A stretch of 64,000 nucleotides of DNA from Scedosporium boydii. Lineage: Eukaryota > Ascomycota > Sordariomycetes > Microascales > Microascaceae. Below the pieces are notes generated by a model. It was not told the origin of the DNA. It did no database searches and saw nothing but the letters and a program-made list of their open reading frames with translations. This document shows positions 1 through 11,569 of this stretch, piece after piece. The stretch spans positions 62,001-126,000 of the forward strand of contig NJFT01000042.1 of assembly GCA_002221725.1 (NCBI GenBank), read 5' to 3'. Made by a program: the position numbers and the translations under genes. Positions within the stretch are counted from its first letter, which is position 1. The number at the start of each line of letters is the position of its first letter.

Positions 1-285
1 ACGCCATGTTCGCCTTGCTTCTTTCTTTTTCCCCTCTCGGGTTTTTTGCGCTCTCGGACTTTTCAATGTCACTTGGGCAGTGAGCGAGAGGGGAGGGACG
101 GAAAGCTGAGGAACGAGGAAGTATATGAAGAGGCGTCTGGATCATCGTGAGTTTTTCTCGAGTCCGGTGGTTCTCTGTGTTCCTGAGCCCAAGCGCCGCT
201 ACTCGATCCTGTTCTGGTCCTTGTATATACTGCCTGGCTGTGCTTCCCCTTTCCTTTACTTGAGAGCCTACATTGTCCTATCGAG

Positions 286-1581
286 ATGGTGTCGTTCAAG
301 TCCCTCAGTCTCTTTGGCATTCTCGCTGCGGCGAACCCTATTGAACCAGGAGTTCTTGATCGTCGTGGTGCGTCCCTTCCCTAATGGTGTCCACTTCTTC
401 TTCTCCCACCTGTTTCTCTTTACTTCAAAGGTCTCAAACTAACACTCACACCACCCTCCCTGACAACAGCTGTCTCGGGAACTGATCTCAACAACTTCAA
501 GTTTTGGGTTCAGTATTCGGCCGCCGCTTACTGCAACACCAACAATGCCGCGGGATCCTTGGTCACCTGCGGCTCGGGCCAGTGTCCCGGCGTCCAGTCG
601 AACAAGGCCACCATCGTTCGGACTATTTCGTAAGTGATCCAAGACATGACACGTACCCCTTGACACCCTCTCCTCCTTGTCGGCCGACATGCAGGTTGGG
701 TAGTAGTGAGTGGGTTTAAGAGTTGTTTCTTGTGCCAGGACTAACATGGCCGAACACAGTGGTCCAAACTCCGGCCTCTCTGCCTTTGTTGCCGTAGATC
801 CCGTGCAAAAGGCTGTTGTCGTATCTGTCAGGGGCAGTAGCAACGTCCAGAACTGGATCACCAAGTATGACACCTCCTCGCCCAATCGCGCAAAAGCCAT
901 CCCCTAGCCACTAACACGCTTATTCATAGCCTCAACTTTGGCTACACAGACTGCCCCTCGGGCTTCCCGTCGGGCTGCACCATGCACTCTGGCTTCAAGC
1001 TCGCCTGGGAAGAAATCTCCGCCTCTGTCGTTTCCTCCGTCAACAGCGCCCTGGCCAGCAACCCTTCCTACAGAGTCGTCTCGACCGGCCACTCTCTGGG
1101 CGGCGCCGTCGCCACAATCGGTGGTGCCCACCTCCGTCGTACCCTATCCCGCTCCATCGACATCTACTCCTACGGCTCCCCCCGCGTCGGCAACTCCGTC
1201 TTCGCAGACTACGTCTCCTCACAGTCCGGCAGCCACTTCCGCGTCACCCACGGCTCCGACCCTGTCCCTCGCCTCCCTCCTGCCCTCCTCGGCTTCCGGC
1301 ACACTACACCGGAGTACTGGATTGCTGGCAACGCCGGAGATGACGGCGTCTGGGCTTCTAATGAGATTTCTGTCTGCACCGGCACCGTTAACCTTTCTTG
1401 CAATGGCGGCACCGTCCTATTGGATATCATTGCCCACCTGACCTACTTTCAGAGCGTTGGTGGCTGCTCTGGCGCCACTCGTAGGGAGGATGATTTGGTC
1501 ATTTCGGAGGAGGCGCTTGCCGAGAGGCTTAAAACTCTTTCTTTGCTCGACCAGGAGTACTTCAAGAATCACAGTGAGTGA
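286..1581 (+). CDS. Secreted class 3 lipase / feruloyl esterase-like hydrolase
   Basis: Four exons (286-367, 470-629, 760-864, 930-1581) join in frame to give 332 residues. All three introns have GT-AG ends. The N-terminus (MVSFKSLSLFGILAAA) looks like a short signal peptide, and an Arg-Arg pair near residue 27 could be a Kex2-type propeptide cleavage site, so the enzyme is probably secreted. The class 3 lipase nucleophile elbow GHSLGGA is present, followed by a GSDPVPRLPP segment with the catalytic Asp and HTTPEYW with the catalytic His. This is the Ser-Asp-His arrangement of the Thermomyces/Rhizomucor lipase family (established family knowledge). Paired Cys residues suggest an extracellular disulfide-bonded fold. 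The substrate (triglyceride or feruloyl ester) cannot be told from sequence. A strong donor-like GTGAGT overlaps the stop, so an alternative 3' end is possible. Confidence 0.9.
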
Positions 1582-2468
1582 TGAGGTTGTGCCGTTTTTG
1601 TTTTCTTTTGGATTGAGGTTTGGGGAGCATGGGTTTTTGGATATGGGCTTAATTAAGCGTCGAGAGGAGTTTCCTGGGGAGCTATTGCATGGGAGGTTTT
1701 CGCACAAAGGTATGAGCAGATGCATGGGGCGGAGACGTGAATGGCTTTCAGGTGTACATATGAATGCTTTGCCAAACATGAACATATTGCAGATGACTAT
1801 ATGAGCGTTGTTCTGTGGTATCGGCACCCGCTGTACCATCTCCAGCAACAATCGATGTGTTGTGACTGAAGCCCTGAGGAGCCACGGGGAAAGGAAGGAG
1901 CCACCCGTCACCACACACATTCCCGGAGAAACAATGAAGCCTTATAGTTCCAGATCAAAAGCTGGGTCAGTATCGGGTAGCTCCAGGTGGTTGCACTTAT
2001 ACGAGCGCTCGTGTCAAGACCTGAACAAGGCGTCATACGTTCGAAACCGTGAAATTTTTTTTCTCCTTTTTATTTTATTTTATTTTTTTTCTTGCCCTTT
2101 TTATTTATTTTTTCTTTTTTTTCTTTTCATTTCTTTTCTCTCTTCTCTCTTCTGACGGAGGGTAGGGGGGTTTGATGCAGGTAGAGAAACATCGCCGTAT
2201 TGTATTGAGAGTCAGAGAAGCGATATGAGTGCGAGACAACATGTTTCGTTGGAGGCATGGTCCTCGTAAAATAGCTAATGTACAAAATCAATGACACCGG
2301 CACGTCGTAGATAAATCATAAAACGTTATAACTGTCGCAAAACAAACCCGTCCTCCGTAATACACCATATCCCTTGCCCTGGCCTTGTCCTAACCTTGTC
2401 CGAACTAACCTTGTAAAAACAGCCGTTCCATTCTCACATTCATACTTTTTGGCTCGCACCTAAAATCT
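1582..2468. other. Convergent 3' intergenic region with T-rich tract
   Basis: This is the region between the lipase stop and the RAD7 stop, so it holds the two 3' ends. Positions about 2054-2153 are nearly pure pyrimidine with long T runs. I see no supportable coding sequence. Confidence 0.6.
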
Positions 2469-4554
2469 TCAGTCATCGTCTCCTTCGATGATCATGCCTC
2501 TGATGTTGGGGACGCCGATGAGAAGTTTTCCACGAGGAACCCTGACAAGACCCTTCACGAGCATGCAGCCAAAGACCACAAGCTCTTTAAGGGCGGGGCA
2601 AGCCTTAAAGATGCGTTCAATGATATAATCAGTCACCGCCTCGCAGAAGGAGAGCTCTAGATATTGAAGCTTGGGATAGGTTTTTCCCTCGGCAAAGACC
2701 TCCTCGAAGGCATCCGCGGAGATGTAGCGCGCAGAGTCGAGGTTTAGGTGACGGATCTCTGTTCCACTATGATTCATGAGTGCACGAAGCGCACCGGAGC
2801 AGAAGCCGATGCCCGATTCGTGGTTGCGCGCTTCCTTCGCCTCTAGATGTCGGCACTTGGCGAAGTCGACGTATTCCAGCTCGGAGTTTTTCCAATCAGT
2901 AAACAGATTGACAAAGCCTTCATCCGTAAAGTCGTTGCATTCCGTAAGGCGCAGCTTGACCAAATTTTGGCAACTCTCGTGGATGGCACCGAGCAATTCA
3001 TTGTCGCAAGTGATGGCACGCCGGAGCGAAAGGGTCTTCAAGCCTTTTCCAATCTTCGTAACCATGTCCGCGCAGGACTGTCCATCAATCTTGTCGTTCA
3101 GTTGTAGGCTGAGATGTTGGAGATTCTTCAGTCCGCTGATGAGCCTGATTCCCTCGGTAGAGAGCTTGGCAATGTGCTGCAGGCTGAAGCTCGTAAGGCT
3201 TGGGCAATGCTCAATGACTGCTGCAATCACAGGGTCGCCAAAGTGCTTGTCTGTGAAATGAACCTTGAGCGTCTCCAGAGGTTCTCCCTTGGCAGCGAGG
3301 AACCCAACCCAGCCCTGCTCGCTGATCAGATTGGACCCGTGGATGGAAAGGTGCGTAAGCGTAAGGTGCCGTGCCACGAGATAGTTCATGACGTTGTCGT
3401 TGAAATGAATGCCATTCCTGAACTTGAAGAGTCGCAGCTTCTGGCAGATGGAGAAACAACGAAGAAAATCCTCCTCCGTAAGCTTAGCAGCGTCATAAAT
3501 CCGAAGTTCTTCTGTCGATGGCTCAAGGAATAACGTGAGGGTGTTCGAATCGACAAGACGCCTTTTCGAGAGCCGCTGTGCGATCTTGTCAATGAGATGT
3601 GGAGCCATGTCTCCAAGCGACTCAACGAGGTCGACATTCCGAGCCAAAGTCTCTACGCACAAAGTGGTAAGGCTCTTGGTACCAATCTTGAAGGTTCCGT
3701 TCATGATTTGACTCTTCATCTGGCGCTTTTTGCCAATCCCCTTTGTGGCTGGCTTGGACTTCGGCTTGGGTAAAGACTTATCAGGTTCGGGACGTTTGTC
3801 GTCCTTGATAATGCGCCCACAGTCCGCGCATAGCAGACCGCCGTTGGGCCCGGCCTTGGTGTACGGTGTGATGGTGAACTTTTTCAAGCACAATTCGCAA
3901 TGATCGACCTGTCCAGCTCGGGATCTTAGGAGGCTCATATAGTCTTTGACCGAGTCGTTGTCATCACTAGAGACGTCGGGATCATCCTCTGGTCTTTTGC
4001 GCTTCTTGGGCTTCTTGGCGGTTGGAGGCGGCTTCTTCACAGGTGTCGACTTCTTGGTCGCAGTCTGCCGAGTCCTTCGAATTGGACGCGCGACGATGTC
4101 CTCCTCCTCATCCTCATCATAATCGTCATCCTCCTCATTCTCCTTTTCTTCTTCAGTCGTACCAGGCAGACTTGGCGCATGGCTGTTAACGGTGTCGTCC
4201 CCAGGCTCATCGTCGGCTTGAGCTGCGCCGCTACGTCTCAGGGTCCCACGCTGAGCAGCACGTCGAATATTACGTGCTGAGATGTTGTAGGTCTAGAATC
4301 AAGTGCGTTAATATTTCTCTTAGAACGGAAATATGAATCTCCAAGTCCCCAAGTATGACGTACCGAGAGGAAATCTGAAAGTGCGGTGGTCCTATTGAGA
4401 GGTCTAGAGTCAGCTGCCATGAAAGGTGAGGAATAAAGCCGGTTTGAAGTCAGAACACATACGGTCCTGTGATGTTTTGTCCTCTCTGAGCCCGCCGCAT
4501 ATTTGGGTGGTTCGCTTGGGGAGGTCCCCCTCCTTGGTTGCCTGGGGCTGACAT
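2469..4554 (-). CDS. RAD7: DNA repair protein RAD7 (zinc finger plus leucine-rich repeats)
   Basis: Three exons on the minus strand (4463-4554, 4364-4391, 2469-4292) join in frame to 647 residues. The spliced N-terminus contains GPTTALSDFLSTYNISARN, a segment I recognise as diagnostic of fungal Rad7. It is followed by an acidic/basic linker, a C4 zinc finger (Cys about 172, 175, 195 and 198) and roughly twelve leucine-rich repeats of the F-box/AMN1 type to the C-terminus. In yeast, Rad7 pairs with Rad16 and a cullin-type ubiquitin ligase in global-genome nucleotide excision repair of silent DNA (established knowledge). Its partner RAD16 starts 757 bp away in the opposite direction. The 28-nt second exon is very short but needed for the conserved motif. 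Rad7 function is nearly certain from these features. Confidence 0.95.
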
Positions 4555-5311
4555 CTTGATCGATGAATTCAGATGTTCAAGCCGAGTTTCGCATGCTATT
4601 CTAGGCTATGGGTGGTAAAACTTGAGATGAAGAAGGGGAAAGGTCGATGATTGATGGCAGAGCGGGTGAGTCGTCAGGCTCTGAGCTGGCTTTAGCTTGA
4701 GGAATGCGGAATCACGGTAGCAGTGAATGAACGTGGAGAGGACTTCTAGTCCCCGATCAGGAACTTGACACGAAGTCACGTGCGAACCCCTGAGCCCTTC
4801 TCGTCCACTGGAGCAGTCAAAGTTGGTCTGACTCACGTGAGTTCGTGAAAATTCGTGATTGGACTTTCCCCTTCAACGCGAACTCTTGCCACGACGAGAA
4901 GGTGCATCCCCCACCCCCACCATCCTGCCCCTTCTTGCTCCAGCTGTTATCGAGGTCCCTGATTCATAATCCATCCCTCACCTTCCACACCACCGCAGGG
5001 AGCATCCTGAAATCTTGATTTCTAGACTTAGACCTGTCAGGTTTATTCTCTTTCTATTCCTTACTCAACTTCCTGTGTCGAGAGATGTGGAAACCCCCCT
5101 TTCTTTTTCATCAATCGATCCGTTTGTTTCGACCAGGCAACATTCAGTTCGTTGGCCCTTTTCGGGTTATTTGAAAATTGCATTGACCTTCTTGATCGAG
5201 TCTTTCCTTCACTCGCTTTGATCGACCTGACATTCTTTTCCCTCGTACTTCCCCCTTCGTCATTTATCAATTTCCATCCTTTCTCGACGTTGATCCGACT
5301 CGTCCGCTGCG
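4555..5311. promoter_or_regulatory. Bidirectional promoter between RAD7 and RAD16
   Basis: This is the 757-bp interval between two divergent start codons. It carries two CACGTG boxes, at 4777-4782 and 4834-4839, the second inside the 10-bp palindrome CTCACGTGAG (4832-4841). The RAD16-proximal half (about 5040-5300) is pyrimidine-rich, as expected of a fungal 5' leader. No coding sequence is evident. The regulatory role is inferred from position only. Confidence 0.7.
4832..4841. promoter_or_regulatory. CACGTG palindrome in RAD7/RAD16 promoter
   Basis: The sequence CTCACGTGAG is a perfect 10-bp palindrome centred on CACGTG, the core bound by fungal bHLH factors such as Cbf1 (RTCACGTG). A second CACGTG lies 51 bp upstream at 4777-4782. 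Binding is not shown. Confidence 0.45.
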
Positions 5312-6365
5312 ATGGCTGGTCGTCGGCTTCGCAGCTCTCTGTCAAAGACAGATAAACATGTTCCAGACATGGAATTGAATGGTATGCTTCCTAAGTTTCA
5401 ACACCTTTGTGTTGAAACTTCCCTGGAACCCTTAATCGTATCTTACGCAGTGACTAACAAAAGCTTCCCAACACAGGCGTTTCTATCCCTACCCATGCAC
5501 CCAATGGAATTTTACCATCCATGAACGGGACCCAAGACACACCGATTCGAGTCACCCGGAGTAGACGTGGTGTCAACACGCCTGGATCCTCCCACTTTGC
5601 TGCGAATGGTGCCTTGGGCGTCACAGGCTCTCTGGAAAGCCAGGTCTCTGTCTCTCAGAAGGCCTCCACACATAGTACGATCGAGATCCGCCTTCCTAGG
5701 AGGTCGTTGCGGGGCAGAGAAACTCCATCTACTGCCGAAGACTCGGTCAATCTACCATCACAATCGCCCGTCATGATCTCCTCAGATGATGAAGAGCCTG
5801 TGCGGGGCTCGTCCCATCGTTTTGGTGCTAGGTCTGCCAAAGGTACCACGAGTAAAAGGCCCAAGTATTTACAACGAGATGATCTGTCTCTAAATCCAAA
5901 CAAGATGGATTTGGAAGAAGAGGAAGAGGATTCTATCGTCTACACAGACTTCATCGTTGCCCAGCGACTCCAGGCAGAGGAATATGCACAAGACACCAAC
6001 GGGAGCTCCTTCGAACCTCCGGCGAAGAGAGCCAGGACCGACCGGAACCGCTCTCTCCTCTCTGCTCTCCGCTCTGCTACGAGCACTGGATCTGGCGCAG
6101 GTCTTCCAAATTCTCTCGACGGTCAGGCGAAGAATGGTCTTGGTGAATCGGTCCCTATCCCTGCACCGAATTCTCAGCAACCGTCACGTGTTCCAGAAGT
6201 TACCATCACCGGAGGAACTCGAGCTGCTCAGGCAAGTGATTTCATTTCAGCATCCCAACTACTCCAACAAGATAAGGTCGGCCTTGGTCTACCCTCGGAC
6301 TTTTCTACTGGCGTCTCATCCAACGATGTCACCGGTGCCAGTGACGGAGCGTCCGAGGGTGAGGC

Positions 6366-6398
<33 letters not shown>

Positions 6399-8609
6399 GG
6401 TTCTGAGCGACAGTGACGAGGTTACTCGGAGAGTGGCGCTCGCAGCACGAGACCGCCGTGCATTCGGTCGACGCACTACAGCGCGTGCCGTGAGAACCGT
6501 CCGACAGAGGCTAGAAAGTTTCCATCCAGAGCTCCCCAATTTGTGGATCAACCTCGAAAACGAACCGCCCATAATACCGATTCAAGCGGAACAGCCCCCA
6601 ACTATTCATCGCAGAATGAAGGGCTTCCAGCTTGAGGGACTCTCATGGATGAAGCAAATGGAGGCATCCAAGTACAAAGGCGGCATCCTTGGAGACGAGA
6701 TGGGCCTGGGCAAAACTATTCAAGCCGTTTCGTTGATCATGTCCGATTTCCCCGTCGGCAAACCTTCGCTTGTCCTCGTTCCTCCGGTTGCCCTTTTGCA
6801 GTGGGTATCTGAGATTGACTCGTATACGGACAAGACTTTGAAGACCTTCGTGTACCATGCAACGAACGCGGAGACAAAGTCACTCAAGCTTAACGAGCTG
6901 AAGAAATACGATGTCATCATCATGTCCTATAATTCTCTGGAGTCGATGTATCGCCGAGAGACGAAGGGCCACAAGAAGAAGAGAAAGGGGGATGCTTGCA
7001 CCGTGGAGGTTCATAAGAAACCTAGCATTATCCACAAGATTGACTTCCATCGTCTCATTCTCGACGAGGCCCACGAAATCAAGGTACGCCGCCGATCTTC
7101 CCTGGGGGTTCTAATTACTTCTCATCATCTGTACTAATCACCCATCTAGACTCGCACTACGTCGACGGCCAGAGCCTGCTTCGCACTGAAAGGGACATAT
7201 CGATGGTGCTTGACAGGCACTCCTTTACAGAATGTCATTGGTGAATTTTTCTCCCTGGTTCAGTTTCTCAACGTCCGTCCGTTCAGCAACTATCTCTGCC
7301 GAAGCTGTCCCTGTAGATTGGAGACGTGGAACTTTGGCGAATCTAAGCACTGTCTCACCTGTGGTCACGGCGCGCTGGGCCACTTCTCTGTTTTCAACCA
7401 AGAAATTCTCATCCCTCTCCAGAGGCATGGCCAACAAGGTCCAGGTCGAGTCGCATTCGAACGGCTCCTCCTTCTCACCGACCGCATCATGCTTCGTCGT
7501 CTCAAGAAGAACCATACAGAATCCATGGAACTTCCGACCAAGGAACTCCGTATCAGTCGCCAATTCTTCAGCGAACCGGAGAACGATGTGGTGCAGAAGA
7601 TCATGGGAGACGCGAGACGGGCATTCGAATCGTTTGCTTTGGATGGAACCATTCTGAACAATTACGCCAACATCTTCAGTCTCATTATGCACTTGCGTCA
7701 GACAGCGGATCATTATGATCTCGTCCTGAAGAAGAATGCGGATGGTGGTCAGAATGTTCTAGAGTGTTGTGTCTGCGAATCCCCCGCCGAGGATGCTATC
7801 ATCAGCAAGTGCCGCCATCACTTCTGCCGTTCTTGCGCTAGAAGCTATCTCGATAATGTCGAGAGCCCTGACTGCCCCAAGTGTCACATCCCTCTATCGA
7901 TTGATCTTGTTCAGCCAGAGCTTGAACAGGACCAGCTGCTATTCAAGAAGTCGTCCATTGTGAACCGTATTCAGATGGAGAACTGGAGGTCATCGAGCAA
8001 GATTGAGCTCCTCGTCCACGAGCTGTTTTCTCTTCGGTCCGAGAACTCCACACACAAGTGCATCATCTTCTCCCAGTTCACATCGATGCTCCAACTGATC
8101 GAGTGGAGACTTCGCCATGCAGGGCTTACAACTGTTATGCTTGATGGCACCATGACGCCCGCACAGCGTGATGCGTCCATCAACCACTTTATGAAGAATG
8201 TCGACGTCGAATGTTTCTTGGTTTCGTTGAAGGCTGGCGGAGTGGCGCTGAATCTAACGGAAGCGTCCCGAGTCTTCCTCGTCGAACCGTAAGTTCTCTC
8301 ATTCTTCTACCGCGCTCCGCCCCTCCAATTGGGAGGTGTCTCCTATGCCATATTTTCTTTTGCTGACCTATGTGCCATAGTTGGTGGAATCCTGCCGTCG
8401 AGTGGCAGTCGGCGGACCGATGCCATCGTATTGGCCAAGCCCGTCCGTGTATCATTACCAACCTTGTGATCGAGGACTCTGTGGAGAGCCGAATCGTCAT
8501 GCTGCAAGAGAAGAAGACGCGCATGATCCACTCAACTATGAACAAGGATGCCGAAGCGGCTCAATCTTTGACGCCCCAGGACATGCAGTTCTTGTTCCGA
8601 GGCATCTAG
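5312..8609 (+). CDS. RAD16: DNA repair protein RAD16 (SNF2 ATPase with RING finger)
   Basis: Four exons (5312-5381, 5477-7083, 7150-8288, 8381-8609) give 1014 residues. The SNF2 motor is split by a RING finger, the hallmark of Rad16/Rad5-like proteins. Walker [10 protein letters not shown] lies near residue 429 and LDEAH near 552, followed by the LTGTPLQN motif. A Cys-rich insertion ([13 protein letters not shown]) comes next, then a C3HC4 RING starting [11 protein letters not shown] (about 763-806), and helicase-C with [10 protein letters not shown] (about 862) ending HRIGQ near the C-terminus. Rad16 works with Rad7 as an ATP-dependent translocase and E3 component in global-genome NER (established for yeast). 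The first 340 residues are low-complexity and acidic and include an Asp run encoded by a GAT repeat at about 6367-6399. This tail makes the protein longer than yeast Rad16. Confidence 0.96.
6367..6399 (+). repeat. GAT microsatellite encoding an Asp run in RAD16
   Basis: About eleven consecutive GAT codons sit in the disordered acidic N-terminal region of RAD16. They keep frame, so length changes would only alter the Asp tract. Confidence 0.9.
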
Positions 8610-9121
8610 TCGTCTTTGGCCCTGAAAGGGGCATCAGGCTGACCCGATCTTTGTTTCGAGTCTACGACAACTCTACATCATTCCCCGTTTTTCTTGGGGC
8701 TATTGTTGTTTTGTTCTTTTCTTTTTCGATGTACTTTAACTGGAATGGCTCTGGCATGATTTCATGAAATGGACCGTGGGATCGGATGGGATTCTCACTT
8801 GTTTCAAGTGTTGTAAGTTATACGTTTTAACTGCGGAGAGCTCTATCTCTTTTATTGTTCTCCTAGGCAGGCAGATATGAGGAAGATTGTACAACACAAT
8901 GTTGTGTACTTCCTCTTCAATATGATTATGTCTTATGGAAACAGAAGTGCGAGGTAGAAAAGTGGACATAGAGATGTCGAAAAATGAACGTAAAGGATGT
9001 TGGGTCTATTATAGAGAGCCTTGTTGGTCGCATAAACATCGGTGCCATACTACACAAAGGTATCTTATGGAGAGATGCTATCCAGGAAAGCATAGAATGC
9101 CATAACCACAGGCAAGGTTTC
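8610..9121. other. Convergent 3' intergenic region RAD16 / monooxygenase
   Basis: This 512-bp interval lies between two converging stop codons. It is T-rich just after RAD16, consistent with 3' UTR and polyadenylation signals. No coding sequence is supported. Confidence 0.6.
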
Positions 9122-10561
9122 CTATGGTTCTTGTTCCTTAGTGAACCCGTCGGCTCCCTCATCAAAATGGAACCCAAGCTCCTCCAGCGTCTTAGCCTTG
9201 CAACCGGTCCGCTCGAAAGCGAGCTTCGCCTCAGCAAAAACCTTCCTCTGCCAAAACTCCGAAGGACCCCAGCGAGGCGGCTCCTTTCCTTTGGTCTTCG
9301 CCTTGCCCACCCAGTCGTACATCTCGTTGATGTAGGCGGCGTCAGCCATCTTCGGAAGGACGTGGACGGCGTCGCCCCTCTCCTCATCGAGGTCTTGAGA
9401 CTCCTTCCTCTGCTTCTCGACAGGTGGCAGGTCGAGGGCGTTCGACCAGACGGCTGCGAAGACGGCGGCCTGGGCCTCTGCGACGGGGAAGGGGACGGCG
9501 CGCATGAGGAGGCCCGGGAAGACGAGGGTGGGGTGGTCGATGGAGAAGAGGTGGAGGTAGAGGCCGTGGACGCCTTTTCCCCTTGTGATGAGGGAGGACG
9601 GGGCGATGGTGGGGAGGAAAGGATAGCTAAAGAGGAAGCCCGTGCAGAAGATGACGGCGTCGATGTCGGTGATGACGCGGTCGTCCACGAGACGCACGCC
9701 GCGGGACGAGGGGAGGAACTCGACGATTTCGGAGATTTCCTCGGCGCCTACGTGGGCGAGCTTCTCGGGCGGTGTGGGCGTGTGCACAGAGAGGAGGAGC
9801 TCGCGGGCATGGCGGTGGATCTGGTAGGCGACGTCGAGGCCGGAGGGGCCGTTTCCTACCACGAGGACTTTTTGGTCTTTGAAGGTGACAGGGGAGCGAA
9901 ATTGCTTAGAGTGGATGGTGGTAGTTGGGTGAGCTGCGTTGAACTCGGAGAGGTTCTTGATGTCCGGGATGAAGGGGACGGAGTAGTGGCCGTTGGCGAC
10001 TACGATAGCGTCGAAGGTGTAGTGTTCTTCTTCTCCAGTGATCGTGGAGCGGGCTACGAGATGCCACCTTTCATTTTCTTCCTTTTCTCCATTGACTGGC
10101 TTCACGTCGATGACCTCCCTCGAGAACTTGATAAGGTGTTTTACCTCCTGGGAATACCGAATAACGTAGTCCCTAATAATCTCCCTAGTCGGATACACCC
10201 TCGCCTCTTCCGGGAACGGCACATCCTTAAAATTCATCAACGTAGCGGGGATGTTCGCGTGAAGCTCCTCGTACATGGGCGACATGAACACGGGCGCACT
10301 TCCGTCGGCCCCCTCCCCGGACGACCCGGGCTTCAGCGGCGCATCGGGCGGGTAGAACGGATCCGTCTGGGCGCCCGTGGGAGCGGGAGGCGTGGCGGAC
10401 GTGTAGTGCCAGACGCCGCCCAGGGCGGATTCGGGCTGCTGCTCGAAGAGGACGATGGAGGTGAAGGCGTTTTGGGCGAGGAGGTATTTGGCGGATGTGA
10501 TGCCACTGGGGCCGGCGCCTATGATGGCGATGTTGGAGATGTTGAAGGGTTTGGAGGCCAT
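9122..10561 (-). CDS. Flavin-containing monooxygenase (FMO-like)
   Basis: Single exon, 479 residues, ATG at 10561. An FAD-binding Rossmann motif GAGPSG lies at residues 15-20. A GGVWHYT segment of the FMO family follows, then a second dinucleotide (NADPH) motif VVGNGPSG near residue 232, preceded by HSKQFRSPVTF, which resembles the FMO signature. A CTGF segment follows near residue 300. The architecture fits class B flavin monooxygenases of the yeast FMO1 type, which oxygenate soft nucleophiles such as thiols or amines (family knowledge). The substrate is unknown. No biosynthetic cluster genes flank it, so a housekeeping or detoxification role is more likely than secondary metabolism. The strong C/G third-position bias creates a long antisense reading frame, which I reject. 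Confidence 0.92.
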   Translation of the reverse strand: MASKPFNISNIAIIGAGPSGITSAKYLLAQNAFTSIVLFEQQPESALGGVWHYTSATPPAPTGAQTDPFYPPDAPLKPGSSGEGADGSAPVFMSPMYEELHANIPATLMNFKDVPFPEEARVYPTREIIRDYVIRYSQEVKHLIKFSREVIDVKPVNGEKEENERWHLVARSTITGEEEHYTFDAIVVANGHYSVPFIPDIKNLSEFNAAHPTTTIHSKQFRSPVTFKDQKVLVVGNGPSGLDVAYQIHRHARELLLSVHTPTPPEKLAHVGAEEISEIVEFLPSSRGVRLVDDRVITDIDAVIFCTGFLFSYPFLPTIAPSSLITRGKGVHGLYLHLFSIDHPTLVFPGLLMRAVPFPVAEAQAAVFAAVWSNALDLPPVEKQRKESQDLDEERGDAVHVLPKMADAAYINEMYDWVGKAKTKGKEPPRWGPSEFWQRKVFAEAKLAFERTGCKAKTLEELGFHFDEGADGFTKEQEP

Positions 10562-11569
10562 GGTGGGAGTGGGATTGAGGAAGTGAGGTTGGTGAGAGCT
10601 TCAAGGTGGGGGGTGCTTTGGATCAGGACCCCGCGATTGTTCTTTTAAAAAGAAAGACAAAGGAATAGGGCTGTAAGAAAGGAAGGCTAATCACAAGGGC
10701 TATTTACATGTTTTCTGCTCTCGTCTAGAATGAGAGAGAATGCGTCTATAATTGAAGCTGGGAGCAGAAACCCGCAGGCTCATGCGATGCGACGGATGCG
10801 TTTCTTGGCCATTGAGTCAGTCGATTGGAGAACGCAATCGTGCCGGGCGATTCCGCTATCGGCCTGGCGGAGCCGATGGAGTCAGGATCGGCAACCGATG
10901 GACCGACTCCGTGTATGCATGCCGTTACGGAGCGCCGACTTGTGGAACAACGAAATAGATTGGAAATAACCTCGAGCACCAGCTGTGATTTGATATTTCG
11001 AAAGTCTGTAGCACAGACGGACATTAAGGCGATCGGAATCTCAGATTCGCGTGCTCGTCTTGCCGGACTCCCGATTCATCTTCATCTTGTAGGCGAGAAC
11101 AGAGAAGATGCCGCTTCAATTCCCAAGAATCTTGAGCGACAGGCAGGTTTTCTAGACATGGTATCAAGTTGGGAGATCTCTATCGTCGCTATGCCACTAT
11201 CATGCCAATATTGTACAAGAGCCATTGAAATTAGGTAGCGCCGTCTCGCTCTACCGATCTTGGATCCCGGCCACGGACCAAAAGAGACAAACAAAAAATT
11301 TCTCCATGCCAAAATGCTATCCGGAACGCCCTCTAACCGTCCTGAGTCTAGATAATATGCCCTCCGTAAGTGAGATCGGTTTCCACCTATAGCACAAAGA
11401 TCGGGCATCCGCATCGTCGTTGTTGTTCCCGTCTATATTTTTTTTTCCCCTCCCCTTTCCTCAGCTGCTCGAAAGTGAGCGAGCATGTTGACTCGCCGGC
11501 GTGTAGGTGTAACAAAAGGGACGCGTAATCCTCGCGTCCCAAAAAGTTCTCCGCATACTCTCTCCCCTT
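10562..11569. other. Intergenic region, monooxygenase promoter and TIM22 3' end
   Basis: This is about 1 kb between the monooxygenase start and the TIM22 stop. Short open frames exist on both strands, but none has recognisable protein character or coding-like codon use. I see nothing else. Confidence 0.5.

Noticed and set aside
8984..10648. Plus-strand open frame of 554 codons
   Set aside because: It is antisense to the flavin monooxygenase gene and is explained by C/G third-position bias. It has no protein motifs and many Arg/Gly/Glu runs.
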